Shown one piece after another: positions 1-6,965 of a stretch of 7,391 nucleotides of DNA. The position numbers and the translations under genes were made by a program. The stretch is from positions 1 through 7,391 of the forward strand of contig JAFMJX010000086.1 in the NCBI GenBank assembly GCA_017853235.1, given 5' to 3'. The stretch is from Chitinophagaceae bacterium. GTDB lineage: Bacteria; Bacteroidota; Bacteroidia; Chitinophagales; Chitinophagaceae. Position 1 is the stretch's first letter. The number at the start of each line of letters is the position of its first letter. The notes under the pieces were generated by a model. That model was not told where the DNA came from and searched no databases. It saw only the letters and a list, made by a program, of their open reading frames with translations.

Positions 1-521
1 AAATAACACCTTCTAATGGTTGGTACGGTAATATTCTTTATCGCCCTAACTATACTGGTTTAGGAAGTGACAATAATTGGGAATCTATTTTAATTGAAGC
101 CAGAAAATATTTTCAATTCCCTAACCACTCAAATAATATTTTGGCATTTTGGACCTATAATTGGTTAACACTTTCTGGCAAGCCGCCTTATTTATTTTTG
201 CCTTCTACTGCTTGGGATGATAATTATAATACTGGAAGAGGGTATATTCAAGGAAGGTATCGCGGTAGAAATATGATGTATTTAGAATCAGAATATCGTT
301 TTAATGTTTCTAAAAATAAAAGATGGGGTGGGGTGATATTCGCTAATGCACAATCTTTTTCAAAGGATATTAAATCAGAATTAAGCGTAATTGCGCCAGG
401 ATATGGTGCGGGTATACGTTTCAAAATAAATCCTCACACTAATACGAATGTTTGCATAGATTATGCATTTGGTTCAGATGGCTCAAAAGGTATTTTTGTA
501 AATTTGGGTGAGGTTTTTTAG
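1..521 (+). CDS. BamA/TamA (Omp85) family outer membrane protein, C-terminal part of barrel, 5' truncated by window edge
   Basis: The reading frame is open from the left edge (first complete codon at base 3) to TAA at 519-521, giving about 172 residues with no start in the window. An internal ATG at 141 is not the true start, because the same frame upstream reads as barrel sequence (YRPNYTGLGSDNNWES). The protein is the end of an outer-membrane beta-barrel. It has the Omp85-type 'GRGYIQGRYRGRNMMYLESEYRF' pattern (Arg-Gly-Tyr/Arg-Tyr-Arg-Gly followed by an alternating strand). Later comes 'APGYGAGIRFKINPHTNTNV', then the last strand 'GIFVNLGEVF' with a terminal Phe, the usual signal recognised by the BAM machinery. 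In this family such proteins insert or translocate proteins or lipids at the outer membrane. Whether it is BamA itself, a TamA-like protein or one of the short Bacteroidota BamA/TamA-family proteins cannot be decided without the N-terminal half and its POTRA count. The family call is strong; the exact role is open. Confidence 0.85.
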   Translation, partial: ITPSNGWYGNILYRPNYTGLGSDNNWESILIEARKYFQFPNHSNNILAFWTYNWLTLSGKPPYLFLPSTAWDDNYNTGRGYIQGRYRGRNMMYLESEYRFNVSKNKRWGGVIFANAQSFSKDIKSELSVIAPGYGAGIRFKINPHTNTNVCIDYAFGSDGSKGIFVNLGEVF

Positions 522-561
522 TCCCATCAACCATTGGTTTTTCTTTAAAAAACTGTTAAAA

Positions 562-584
562 TCAATTGTATTGAACTTTTTTTT
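562..584 (+). terminator. possible intrinsic terminator after the Omp85 gene
   Basis: A short perfect inverted repeat (TCAAT, loop TGT, ATTGA at 562-574) is followed after two bases by a run of eight T (577-584). The position, about 40 bases after the Omp85 stop codon, suits a terminator. The stem is only 5 bp and AT-rich, so the call is weak. Confidence 0.3.
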
Positions 585-634
585 AATCTTATTCTACTTA
601 GCTTTAAACCTACGAACACTTTAGTAGTCAAATG

Positions 635-673
635 ATCAATAAACTATGACACAAAACGAAAAACTTTATTGAT
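635..673. repeat. 9-bp inverted repeat upstream of the DUF6515-like gene
   Basis: ATCAATAAA at 635-643 is the exact reverse complement of TTTATTGAT at 665-673, with a 21-base spacer. The right arm ends 42 bases before the ATG at 716. It could be an operator for a dimeric regulator or a hairpin in the 5' leader. In such AT-rich DNA it could also be chance. No regulator is evident in the window. The rest of the 522-715 gap shows no coding sequence. Confidence 0.3.
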
Positions 674-715
674 TTGTTTTATAGTTCATTATTATTCATT
701 TTAAAAATTTATAAT

Positions 716-1576
716 ATGAAAAAGCGTTTTTTATTATTGTACCCCTTTTTAGTAATTGGCTTTTTTATCATTTCTGTTACATGTACATACGGCCAAAGAG
801 GCGGAAGAGGTGGGTTTAGTCGAGGTGGATTTGGAGGGTCAGGATTTTCAAGTGGCTTTAGTAGAAATTTTGGCGGAGGTTATAATAGAAGCTTTGGAGG
901 CAATATTTACAATGTGCAAAATAGTAGAATAAATAGGAACATGGCTATTGGTCGTATTGGAATTGGCGCTGGGATGGGAACCACCCTATATAGAAGTTTG
1001 CCAAGCTCATATCAAAGAATCAAATTTAGAGGGGTCCGATATTATTTTTATGACGGTCTATTTTTTGATTATTATGGCGGTTATTATAGAAGTATTTTTC
1101 CTCCCATTGGTTTGACCATTGCATCTTTACCATATGGTTATTGGGGTTTCAATTATGGCGGCTACCCTTATTTTTATCATACAGGTATTTATTATCAACA
1201 ACATGAAAATAATTATCAAGTGGTAGATGCTCCCGTTGGTGCAAGTGTTCCTCAATTACCAAAAGATGCGAAAGTAGTTGTGATTAATAATGAAAATTAT
1301 TTCGAATATAACGGTACTTATTATAAAGAATACCTAAAACAAGATGGCTCAAAATGGTATTTGATTGCAGGGTTACATGGTGTTTTGAATACTACGCCAG
1401 AAGTTACTATTTCATCGGTGAAACAGTTACATGTGGGAGATGTTATAGATGTACTACCCAACGATTGTAAGGTGGTTGTTATTGACAATAAAAAATATTA
1501 TGTTTCTTCTGATAATATTTATTTTGAAGAATTTATTGAAAATAATGTTTTAAAATATAAAGTAGTGGGGAAATAA
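716..1576 (+). CDS. exported Gly/Arg-rich protein with DUF6515-like tandem YY/LP repeats
   Basis: The protein is 286 residues from ATG 716. This start is preferred over an in-frame TTG at 674 because it gives a classic signal peptide: MKKR, a hydrophobic core to about residue 20, and a likely cut after TYG26. The mature part begins with a Gly/Arg/Ser/Phe-rich, low-complexity segment (about 27-63). From about residue 103 to the end it holds four related strand-rich units with paired tyrosines. Three of them are joined by the linker P/H-x-G-x5-L-P: PIGLTIASLP at 130-139, PVGASVPQLP at 173-182 and HVGDVIDVLP at 239-248. Units three and four are the most alike (VVVINNENYF... and VVVIDNKKYY...). 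This layout matches the DUF6515 family as I recall it, a family of exported proteins of unknown function; the small beta units suggest SH3-like barrels. Cys23 does not sit in a good lipobox, so a secreted or surface protein is more likely than a lipoprotein. It converges on the gene at 1578 with a 1-base gap. Confidence 0.8.
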   Translation: MKKRFLLLYPFLVIGFFIISVTCTYGQRGGRGGFSRGGFGGSGFSSGFSRNFGGGYNRSFGGNIYNVQNSRINRNMAIGRIGIGAGMGTTLYRSLPSSYQRIKFRGVRYYFYDGLFFDYYGGYYRSIFPPIGLTIASLPYGYWGFNYGGYPYFYHTGIYYQQHENNYQVVDAPVGASVPQLPKDAKVVVINNENYFEYNGTYYKEYLKQDGSKWYLIAGLHGVLNTTPEVTISSVKQLHVGDVIDVLPNDCKVVVIDNKKYYVSSDNIYFEEFIENNVLKYKVVGK

Positions 1577-1589
1577 ATTATTTCACCCC
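1567..1589. terminator. hairpin spanning both stop codons of the convergent pair, likely bidirectional terminator
   Basis: GGGG (1567-1570) pairs with CCCC (1586-1589). AAAT (1571-1574) pairs with ATTT (1580-1583), leaving a two-base CA bulge and a loop of about five bases. The plus-strand stop TAA (1574-1576) and the minus-strand stop (1578-1580) both lie inside. It is the only GC-containing stem between the two convergent genes and can form in either transcript. Neither side has a strong T run; the minus-strand transcript continues with a moderately U-rich stretch. The structure is visible, its terminator role is inferred. Confidence 0.45.
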
Positions 1590-4010
1590 AAATACTTTAA
1601 GATGTAGCCCTTTCATTTGTAAGGCTATGGGTCTAGCATTATTAAAAAAAGATAAGTCAAAAACCAAATTTTTATACTTTTTATAATCACTTAAAGTGAA
1701 CATATCTGTTGTAGAAGTACTATTCCATTGCTTTTCAATATAGTCTCCCTTTGTCATTTGAACAATATTGTGATTGGTCCAAAAAACAAAATTTCTTTTT
1801 CCTTTAGTGGTATCAATTAACGACAATCTATAAGCAGGTTGATCGTCTAATCCAGGTAATTGTAAATTGATATCTGCAGATAATTCAATGTATAAATTTT
1901 TAAATTCCTTAGGTACTCTAAATTCAGGAAGTATAGTGATGTCTGAACTTTTAGTATTGATATTTATTATATTTCCCAGTTTAAATTCTTGCAACAATGT
2001 TTTAGAAGCAGTGTCAATGGATTTTTCTTTGGGGTATATTTTATCATTACTAGTCACGTAATCATTGATTAATTTAAAATTATCAATCAAATGCGTCATG
2101 TGTGTTTTTATAGTGTCATTTTTTATTTTTTGAATATCTAAATTCTCTTTTATTTGATACAATTGTTTTCCAGATAAGTAATAATCTTTATAAATATAAT
2201 CTGTGATTTCCCTGCTCCACTCCATAAAAGGCATGGAGTTGCGATTTCTAAAATTGACAGAAGTATCAATCACATCTGTAAGCCAATGCACTTGAGACGG
2301 CCTTGTTTTTAAGTTGGGATAATTATTTAAAATTAAATTGGTGATGGTTGGAGCAACATTATTATGGGTACTAATAGAATAAAACTTTTTAGGTGCTTTT
2401 AACATTTGAGAATAAACTATAAAAGGAACATGATAATCATCAAGGCCGTTAGTAGAAGGAAAGGAGCCAATATGGTGATCCCCCATGATAAAAAATATGG
2501 TATTCTTGAAATCTGATCTTTTTTCATATTGCTTAAAAAAATTCTTTAAACAATCATCTGCAAACATATAAGTCACCAGTACTTGCTTACATTCTATTAA
2601 TGTTTTTTTGATTTTTTCTGAATTTGATATGCCTTCCATTTTTTGGTCAAATAATTTTCCGTATTCATTTTGTTGCGCAAATAAGTAGGGCATATGTGTG
2701 GTGCCTGTATGATATATATTTAAATAAGGTGTTTTTTTAACAGAATCCATCACTTCAAAACTTCGATTAAATAAAGCATCATCAGGGTAACCCATACTCC
2801 ATCCTTCTTCTCCCACCCCCATCATTTTATATTTTGGTCCATAATGAGATAAAATCATGTCTGTCCCTTGTAATCTCATATAACCACCCATATTATCAAA
2901 GTCGGGGTTAAATCCAATTAAAAATTTTGAGTGGTATCCGTTGGCTCTTAAAATTTTTACAAGTGAAAGATGATTTGGCATAACATTTATCACAGAGAAG
3001 CCTCTTTTACCATAGGGTAAGGACCCTGAAATAGCGGGATGTGCAGCAAATGTCCCAGGTGCGGTACTTAAAAAATGGTCCCATACCAAGCTTTTTGTGG
3101 AGAGATGATCTAAAAAAGGAGTAAAACTTCCAGCATAAGCATTGGCGCCACTAAAATCCTTAGACAACCCTTCAACCACAATAATCACAATGTTAGGAGG
3201 TGTGGTTTTATCTAAATTGAAAAAACTACCTAACACATCCTGTTGTGTGTTTTCTCTAAGTAATGGGTATTCACTGCTTGTAAAATGAAACCCTTGATTT
3301 TTTTGGTAAAATTGAATCGCTTCTTTTAATTCTCCAGCACTTAAACGAGCCGATTCAAATTGGTGTAAATGAGTAAAATAATTATAGGTATCTGCAATCC
3401 AATACGAAAATTTATTAGTTATAAAATAATACCCTTTTTCTTCTTCAAAATGATCTTCAGAAGGATTTGAATGAGCTATAAATAAAATAGAGAGTAAGAC
3501 CAAGGCTCCATAAAAGAATGTGATACTTTTTTTAATTGATATGAATTTTATTTTTAAAAAATAAGCACAAAAATAAATTCCTAAAAATATGAAATAGGGT
3601 ATAAATACGTAGTATCCACTTGTGGCCATCTGCTTAGATGTAGCTAAAGATTCCTCAAAACTTCGAGTAAATAATTCATGATCAAAGGGTGTATTTCTTT
3701 CAGAAAATACATATAATAAACTAATGTAAATGAAAATGACGAAGCAGTTTATAATATGTACGAATACGTTTGCAATTTTTTGATTAAATAAACTCATCAA
3801 AAAGACAGGCACCAAAAGTATGCCACTATAAATAAGGCAAAACCATATATCATAAAAAAATCCACCTAGTTCATATAATAATGAGTTTGAAATAAAGGAT
3901 TTGTGGGCAATATAACTATACTCGAAAACTCTTATGAGGCAAAATGCAAACATAAAGCTTATGATCAGCTTTATATATTGTTGAATATAATCAGATTTAG
4001 TTTTCATCAT
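1578..4010 (-). CDS. LTA synthase-like sulfatase-fold membrane enzyme (phosphoglycerol/phosphoethanolamine transferase family)
   Basis: The protein is 810 residues; two ATG codons stand in tandem at the start and either could be used. Five hydrophobic helices (about 12-35, 51-75, 79-102, 133-152, 162-180) anchor it in the inner membrane. An alkaline-phosphatase-superfamily domain (about 272-570) then faces the periplasm. Metal and catalytic residues can be aligned by motif to LtaS/MdoB-type enzymes: E280 in NIVIIVVEGLS, the nucleophile candidate T320 in APGTFAAHPAISGS, H439 in TGTTHMPY, and D511-H512 in FIMGDHHIGSF. These enzymes move a phosphoglycerol or phosphoethanolamine group from a phospholipid to a lipid or glycan acceptor. 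Gram-negative Bacteroidota lack lipoteichoic acid, so the acceptor here is unknown (lipid A, periplasmic glucan or a surface glycan are options). An extra C-terminal part (about 575-810), ending in a beta-rich stretch (705-810), goes beyond the usual LtaS length of roughly 650 residues. All key residues seem present, so activity is likely. A promoter lies just upstream at 4055-4083. Confidence 0.85.
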   Translation of the reverse strand: MMKTKSDYIQQYIKLIISFMFAFCLIRVFEYSYIAHKSFISNSLLYELGGFFYDIWFCLIYSGILLVPVFLMSLFNQKIANVFVHIINCFVIFIYISLLYVFSERNTPFDHELFTRSFEESLATSKQMATSGYYVFIPYFIFLGIYFCAYFLKIKFISIKKSITFFYGALVLLSILFIAHSNPSEDHFEEEKGYYFITNKFSYWIADTYNYFTHLHQFESARLSAGELKEAIQFYQKNQGFHFTSSEYPLLRENTQQDVLGSFFNLDKTTPPNIVIIVVEGLSKDFSGANAYAGSFTPFLDHLSTKSLVWDHFLSTAPGTFAAHPAISGSLPYGKRGFSVINVMPNHLSLVKILRANGYHSKFLIGFNPDFDNMGGYMRLQGTDMILSHYGPKYKMMGVGEEGWSMGYPDDALFNRSFEVMDSVKKTPYLNIYHTGTTHMPYLFAQQNEYGKLFDQKMEGISNSEKIKKTLIECKQVLVTYMFADDCLKNFFKQYEKRSDFKNTIFFIMGDHHIGSFPSTNGLDDYHVPFIVYSQMLKAPKKFYSISTHNNVAPTITNLILNNYPNLKTRPSQVHWLTDVIDTSVNFRNRNSMPFMEWSREITDYIYKDYYLSGKQLYQIKENLDIQKIKNDTIKTHMTHLIDNFKLINDYVTSNDKIYPKEKSIDTASKTLLQEFKLGNIININTKSSDITILPEFRVPKEFKNLYIELSADINLQLPGLDDQPAYRLSLIDTTKGKRNFVFWTNHNIVQMTKGDYIEKQWNSTSTTDMFTLSDYKKYKNLVFDLSFFNNARPIALQMKGLHLKVFGVK

Positions 4011-4054
4011 ATTGAATCAACCGTAAGTTAACCGTGCTTTTTGTTTAGTAAATG

Positions 4055-4083
4055 CAAATCTATACCAAGTTTTAACAACTCAA
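4055..4083 (-). promoter_or_regulatory. Bacteroidota-type sigma-A promoter for the LtaS-like gene
   Basis: On the minus strand the element TAGATTTG (4062-4055) matches the Bacteroidota -7 consensus TAnnTTTG perfectly. A TTG -33 element (4083-4081) lies 18 bases further upstream, within the normal 17-23 spacing. Transcription would start near 4048-4050, giving a leader of about 40 nt with no Shine-Dalgarno, as is usual in this phylum. This lies in the 129-bp region between divergently transcribed genes. Confidence 0.5.
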
Positions 4084-4139
4084 TTAAACGTTTTGGAGAT
4101 TTTATTGTCTAATTTCGAAAAACTATAATTTAAAAAGAC

Positions 4140-5033
4140 ATGAATCCAACTAATTTTTTTAAAAATACAACTTTCATTATTTGTTGTATGATCATGCAAA
4201 GTAGTCTGGCGCAGGATAAAAAATCGGATTCTACTACTAGTTTTAGCATACAGATTGACTATTTAAGCAACTATATTTATAATGGTCGTGCCGATTCCTT
4301 AAAATCGCCATATCAAATCACAACTGCTTCCTTACATTTTGCAAATGGAGTATACACTAATTTGATTGCTAATTATTTATTAACTCCTGGCCAAAAAAGG
4401 TTTGATTTTTTTGAACTTGACTTAGGGTATGATTATTCATTAGGTAAAAAAATAAGTGGACAACTATATGGTTCAAAATATTTTTATTCGGGACAAACTA
4501 ATTTATTTAATAGCGATATCACAAGTAATATAGGAGGTAGCTTTAATATTGATTTAGGAGGGATACAATTCAATCATAATTTAGATGTATTTTTTTCATC
4601 TAAAGCCGACTTGCAATACACCCCTGGTGTCGAAAAAACAGTTACGATAAAAAATGCAGATAATAAGACTTGGACTATCACTCCGTCTATATATGCTGAA
4701 ATTAGTTCCTTGAATTATTATGAAAGTAGTATCACACAAAGAGGTTTGAGGGGTCCCAGACAACCTATAGCTTCTGGCGTTACATCTACTACCACTTTAA
4801 ATAGCAAAGGCATGAAATTTTTAGATCTTAATTTTTCTATTCCTTTAAATTATGAATCAAAAAATATAACTTTTGCTTTTACCCCCACTTATGTGATGCC
4901 TTTTAATAAAGTAACTACAACCACAGTGAACAAAACAGCTACCACTACTACGAGTTTTGATTCTACACCATACGCTGAAAAAAACTTAAACAATCAATTT
5001 AATTTTCAAATTGGGATAGGGTATAAATTTTAA
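4140..5033 (+). CDS. outer membrane beta-barrel protein of unknown function (porin-like)
   Basis: The protein is 297 residues. The N-terminal signal peptide has a hydrophobic core at about 11-20 (TFIICCMIMQ) and a likely signal peptidase I cut after SSLA24. The mature chain opens with SFSIQIDYLSNYIYNGR and continues as alternating polar/hydrophobic strands rich in Tyr, Phe and Asn. It ends NFQIGIGYKF, a terminal-Phe beta-signal typical of outer-membrane barrels. A Thr-rich stretch near 259-273 (TTTTVNKTATTTTSF) sits between the last predicted strands and probably forms a surface loop. The opening 'SNYIYNGR' pattern recalls short putative porins of the TorF-like kind, but I do not recognise the exact family. 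Its stop is 2 bases before the next ATG, so it is very likely co-transcribed and translationally coupled with the half-size MFS protein. That suggests, without proving it, that the two handle the same solute across outer and inner membrane. Confidence 0.75.
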   Translation: MNPTNFFKNTTFIICCMIMQSSLAQDKKSDSTTSFSIQIDYLSNYIYNGRADSLKSPYQITTASLHFANGVYTNLIANYLLTPGQKRFDFFELDLGYDYSLGKKISGQLYGSKYFYSGQTNLFNSDITSNIGGSFNIDLGGIQFNHNLDVFFSSKADLQYTPGVEKTVTIKNADNKTWTITPSIYAEISSLNYYESSITQRGLRGPRQPIASGVTSTTTLNSKGMKFLDLNFSIPLNYESKNITFAFTPTYVMPFNKVTTTTVNKTATTTTSFDSTPYAEKNLNNQFNFQIGIGYKF

Positions 5034-5035
5034 TT

Positions 5036-5599
5036 ATGAAACTCACCAAGACAACTAAAATTCTTTTAATTGCCTCAAGTTTATGGTATTTTGGGGAAGG
5101 TTTATTTGGACCTTTATTTGCCATTTTTGCTGAAAAAATTGGAGGTGATTTATTGGACATCACATGGGCTTGGGCTTTTTATTTAATTACAACAGGAGTG
5201 TGTTATTTTATAGTGGGAAAAATTTTCAATAAATCAAACTATAAAAATCATATCATGATTTTTGGCTATGCCCTAAATACGCTACTTACATTTTGTTATA
5301 TGTTCGTAAATAACTCAAAACAATTATTCCTACTTCAGGTGGGATTAGGTATTGCCGAAGCATTAAGTGCGCCCATTTGGGACACCCTTTTTGCAACCAA
5401 TATGGAAGACACCGATAATACTTTTCATTGGAGCTTAGCAAGTGGACATACTCATTTAGTTTCTGGGGTTGCCATTGCCATTGGAGGATTGATAGCTAAT
5501 TACATCTCTTTCAATGCATTATTTTTTACCATGGGTGTGATACAATTAATAGCAACCATTGTTCAATCAAAGTTGCTTTTAAGTGCTAAGCAATCATAA
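5036..5599 (+). CDS. half-size (six-helix) major facilitator superfamily protein
   Basis: The protein is 187 residues with six predicted membrane helices (about 8-34, 42-64, 72-91, 96-120, 141-159, 162-182). This equals one MFS six-helix bundle rather than the usual 12 helices and about 400 residues. The region between helices 2 and 3 (GKIFNKSNYKNHIMIFG) sits where MFS motif A normally lies but is degenerate, lacking the DRxGRR core. The Pro-Ile-Trp-Asp segment in helix 4 (SAPIWDTLFA) resembles the PAW segment I recall in other half-size MFS proteins. The sequence after the stop codon does not continue the fold in any frame I can see, so this looks like a complete short protein rather than a broken gene. 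It could act as a homodimer or have a non-transport role. The start ATG lies 2 bases after the stop of the barrel gene, indicating one operon. Substrate unknown. Confidence 0.75.
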   Translation: MKLTKTTKILLIASSLWYFGEGLFGPLFAIFAEKIGGDLLDITWAWAFYLITTGVCYFIVGKIFNKSNYKNHIMIFGYALNTLLTFCYMFVNNSKQLFLLQVGLGIAEALSAPIWDTLFATNMEDTDNTFHWSLASGHTHLVSGVAIAIGGLIANYISFNALFFTMGVIQLIATIVQSKLLLSAKQS

Positions 5600-5611
5600 T
5601 TTTGCAGCTTA

Positions 5612-5628
5612 AAAAATCATTGATTTTT
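5612..5628. terminator. weak AT-only palindrome after the barrel/MFS pair
   Basis: AAAAATCA (5612-5619) and TGATTTTT (5621-5628) form a perfect 8-bp inverted repeat, 12 bases after the MFS stop codon and ending in a T run. It could end the two-gene transcript, but the almost pure A/T stem is thermodynamically weak. Confidence 0.25.
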
Positions 5629-5646
5629 CTTGATTTATTGTTTTCA

Positions 5647-5676
5647 TTTGTGGCCATCATTTAAGTTGTACCTTTA
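5647..5676 (+). promoter_or_regulatory. probable Bacteroidota-type promoter for the DEAD-box helicase
   Basis: TTTG at 5647-5650 and TACCTTTA at 5669-5676 (seven of eight positions of TAnnTTTG, the last base differing) are separated by 18 bases. A start near 5682 would leave a short leader of about 20 nt before the TTG start at 5704. Confidence 0.4.
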
Positions 5677-5703
5677 CTTTCTTAATTATTAAAAGAGTTT
5701 ATT

Positions 5704-6894
5704 TTGAAGTTTACAGATTTAGGATTAGATGAACGCATTTTGGAAGGGATTGATGCTATGGGGTATGAAAATGCTACAGAAGTTCAGCAACAAGTGATGG
5801 TTCCCATTTTAGAAGGCAAGGATATAATTGCAGCAGCTCAAACTGGTACTGGAAAAACTGCAGCTTTTTTATTACCCTTATTACATCGTTTATTAACTAC
5901 GCCTCATGTAGCTGGCGATATTAACGCTATGATAATAGTTCCTACACGTGAATTGGCTATTCAAATTGCAGAGAGTATTGAAGGACTTTCTTATTTTACT
6001 GATGTGAGTTCCATTGCAGTGTATGGTGGTGGAGATGGTAATTCTTTCACCGCTGAAAAAAAAGCACTCACTAGTGGTGTAGATATTGTGGTTTGTACTC
6101 CTGGCAGAATGATTGCTCATTTAAATATGGGCTATGTTAAATTAAAGGGTTTAAAGTATTTGGTATTAGATGAAGCAGATAGAATGCTGGATATGGGTTT
6201 TAATGATGACATCACTAAAATCACTACATTTTTACCAGCACAAAGACAAAACTTGTTATTTTCTGCTACCATGCCATTAAAAATGAGAGCATTGGCAAAA
6301 AAATTATTACATGATCCTGTTGAAATAAATATTGCCATTTCTAAACCCCCTGATCAAATTATACAAAAAGCATTCATAGTATATGAAGCACAAAAAGTGC
6401 CCATTATCATTGACATGCTAAGTTCCAAACGTTTTACTAAAGTCATAGTTTTTTGTTCAAAAAAACAAAATGTAAAAACTTTAACTCAAAAATTAAAGAC
6501 TTCTAAATTTTTAGTTGAAGAAATACATTCTGATTTAGATCAAAAAAGTCGTGAACAATATTTGCAAGATTTTAGAAATCAAAAAATAAATATTTTAGTA
6601 GCCACCGACGTATTAAGTAGAGGTATTGATATAGATGATATTGATTTAGTTATCAATTACGATGTACCTAATGATGGCGAAGATTATATTCATCGAATTG
6701 GGAGAACGGCTCGTGCAGCTAGTTCTGGGACTGCTTTTACATTAGTAGGAGAAAAAGAACAACGTAAATGTGCAGATATTGAAGAATTATTAGGAGCACC
6801 TATATTGAAAGGTACAGTGCCTAGTGAATTTGGACCCACTCCCAACTATGCTCCTGGAATAGAAAAGCAAAAAAAATTTTCGAGAAAAAGATAA
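5704..6894 (+). CDS. DEAD-box ATP-dependent RNA helicase, RhlE-like
   Basis: The protein is 396 residues and complete. The start is TTG at 5704: an in-frame stop at 5683 and no ATG in between rule out a longer form. The next in-frame ATG (residue 19) would delete the front of the Q motif (F3 and the following helix). All helicase motifs are present in order: Q motif with Q28, I AQTGTGKT (45-52), Ia PTRELAIQ (80-87), Ib TPGR (132-135), II DEAD (156-159), III SAT (187-189), IV VIVFCSKK (247-254), V ATDVLSRGIDI (300-310) and VI HRIGRTARA (330-338). Two RecA-like domains unwind short RNA duplexes using ATP; roles in this family are ribosome assembly, RNA decay and growth in the cold. The tail after domain 2 is short and ends in basic residues (KQKKFSRKR), likely for nonspecific RNA contact. 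RhlE is the nearest subgroup by length and motif style, but other DEAD-box subgroups are not excluded. It appears to be its own transcription unit. Confidence 0.93.
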   Translation: MKFTDLGLDERILEGIDAMGYENATEVQQQVMVPILEGKDIIAAAQTGTGKTAAFLLPLLHRLLTTPHVAGDINAMIIVPTRELAIQIAESIEGLSYFTDVSSIAVYGGGDGNSFTAEKKALTSGVDIVVCTPGRMIAHLNMGYVKLKGLKYLVLDEADRMLDMGFNDDITKITTFLPAQRQNLLFSATMPLKMRALAKKLLHDPVEINIAISKPPDQIIQKAFIVYEAQKVPIIIDMLSSKRFTKVIVFCSKKQNVKTLTQKLKTSKFLVEEIHSDLDQKSREQYLQDFRNQKINILVATDVLSRGIDIDDIDLVINYDVPNDGEDYIHRIGRTARAASSGTAFTLVGEKEQRKCADIEELLGAPILKGTVPSEFGPTPNYAPGIEKQKKFSRKR

Positions 6895-6895
6895 A

Positions 6896-6922
6896 ATTTT
6901 TGAAATACAATTTGTCAAAAAT
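6896..6922 (+). terminator. probable terminator hairpin after the helicase gene
   Basis: ATTTTTGA (6896-6903) and TCAAAAAT (6915-6922) form an 8-bp perfect inverted repeat. The inner bases AAT and ATT can extend the stem across a small bulge, leaving a short loop. It begins two bases after the helicase stop codon and is followed by a T-rich stretch (6924-6931). AT-rich stem, so moderate to low confidence. Confidence 0.35.
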
Positions 6923-6965
6923 GTTTATTTTGGGATAACGAATTTTAAGAAATTTATAATTAGTT

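Noticed and set aside
571..606. Promoter-like TTG (571-573) and TAGCTTTA (599-606) before the 716 gene
   Set aside because: The spacing is 25 bases, outside the usual 17-23 range, and the TTG sits in the candidate terminator hairpin.
674..715. In-frame TTG that would extend the DUF6515-like protein by 14 residues
   Set aside because: The extension places extra hydrophobic residues before MKKR and spoils a textbook signal peptide; ATG at 716 is the natural start.
1867..2061. 64-codon plus-strand open frame inside the LtaS-like gene
   Set aside because: It lies antisense to well-supported coding sequence, shows no recognisable protein features, and such frames are expected by chance in AT-rich DNA.
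4092..4117. Promoter-like TTTG and TAATTTCG before the barrel gene
   Set aside because: The spacer of 14 bases is too short and the -7 element has a mismatch.
5893..6338. Two minus-strand open frames within the helicase gene
   Set aside because: They overlap conserved helicase motifs on the other strand and encode no recognisable protein.
6899..6933. Promoter-like TTTG (6899-6902) and TATTTTGG (6926-6933) before the lipoprotein gene
   Set aside because: The -7 element is mismatched, spacing is at the limit, and the sites overlap the more convincing terminator hairpin.
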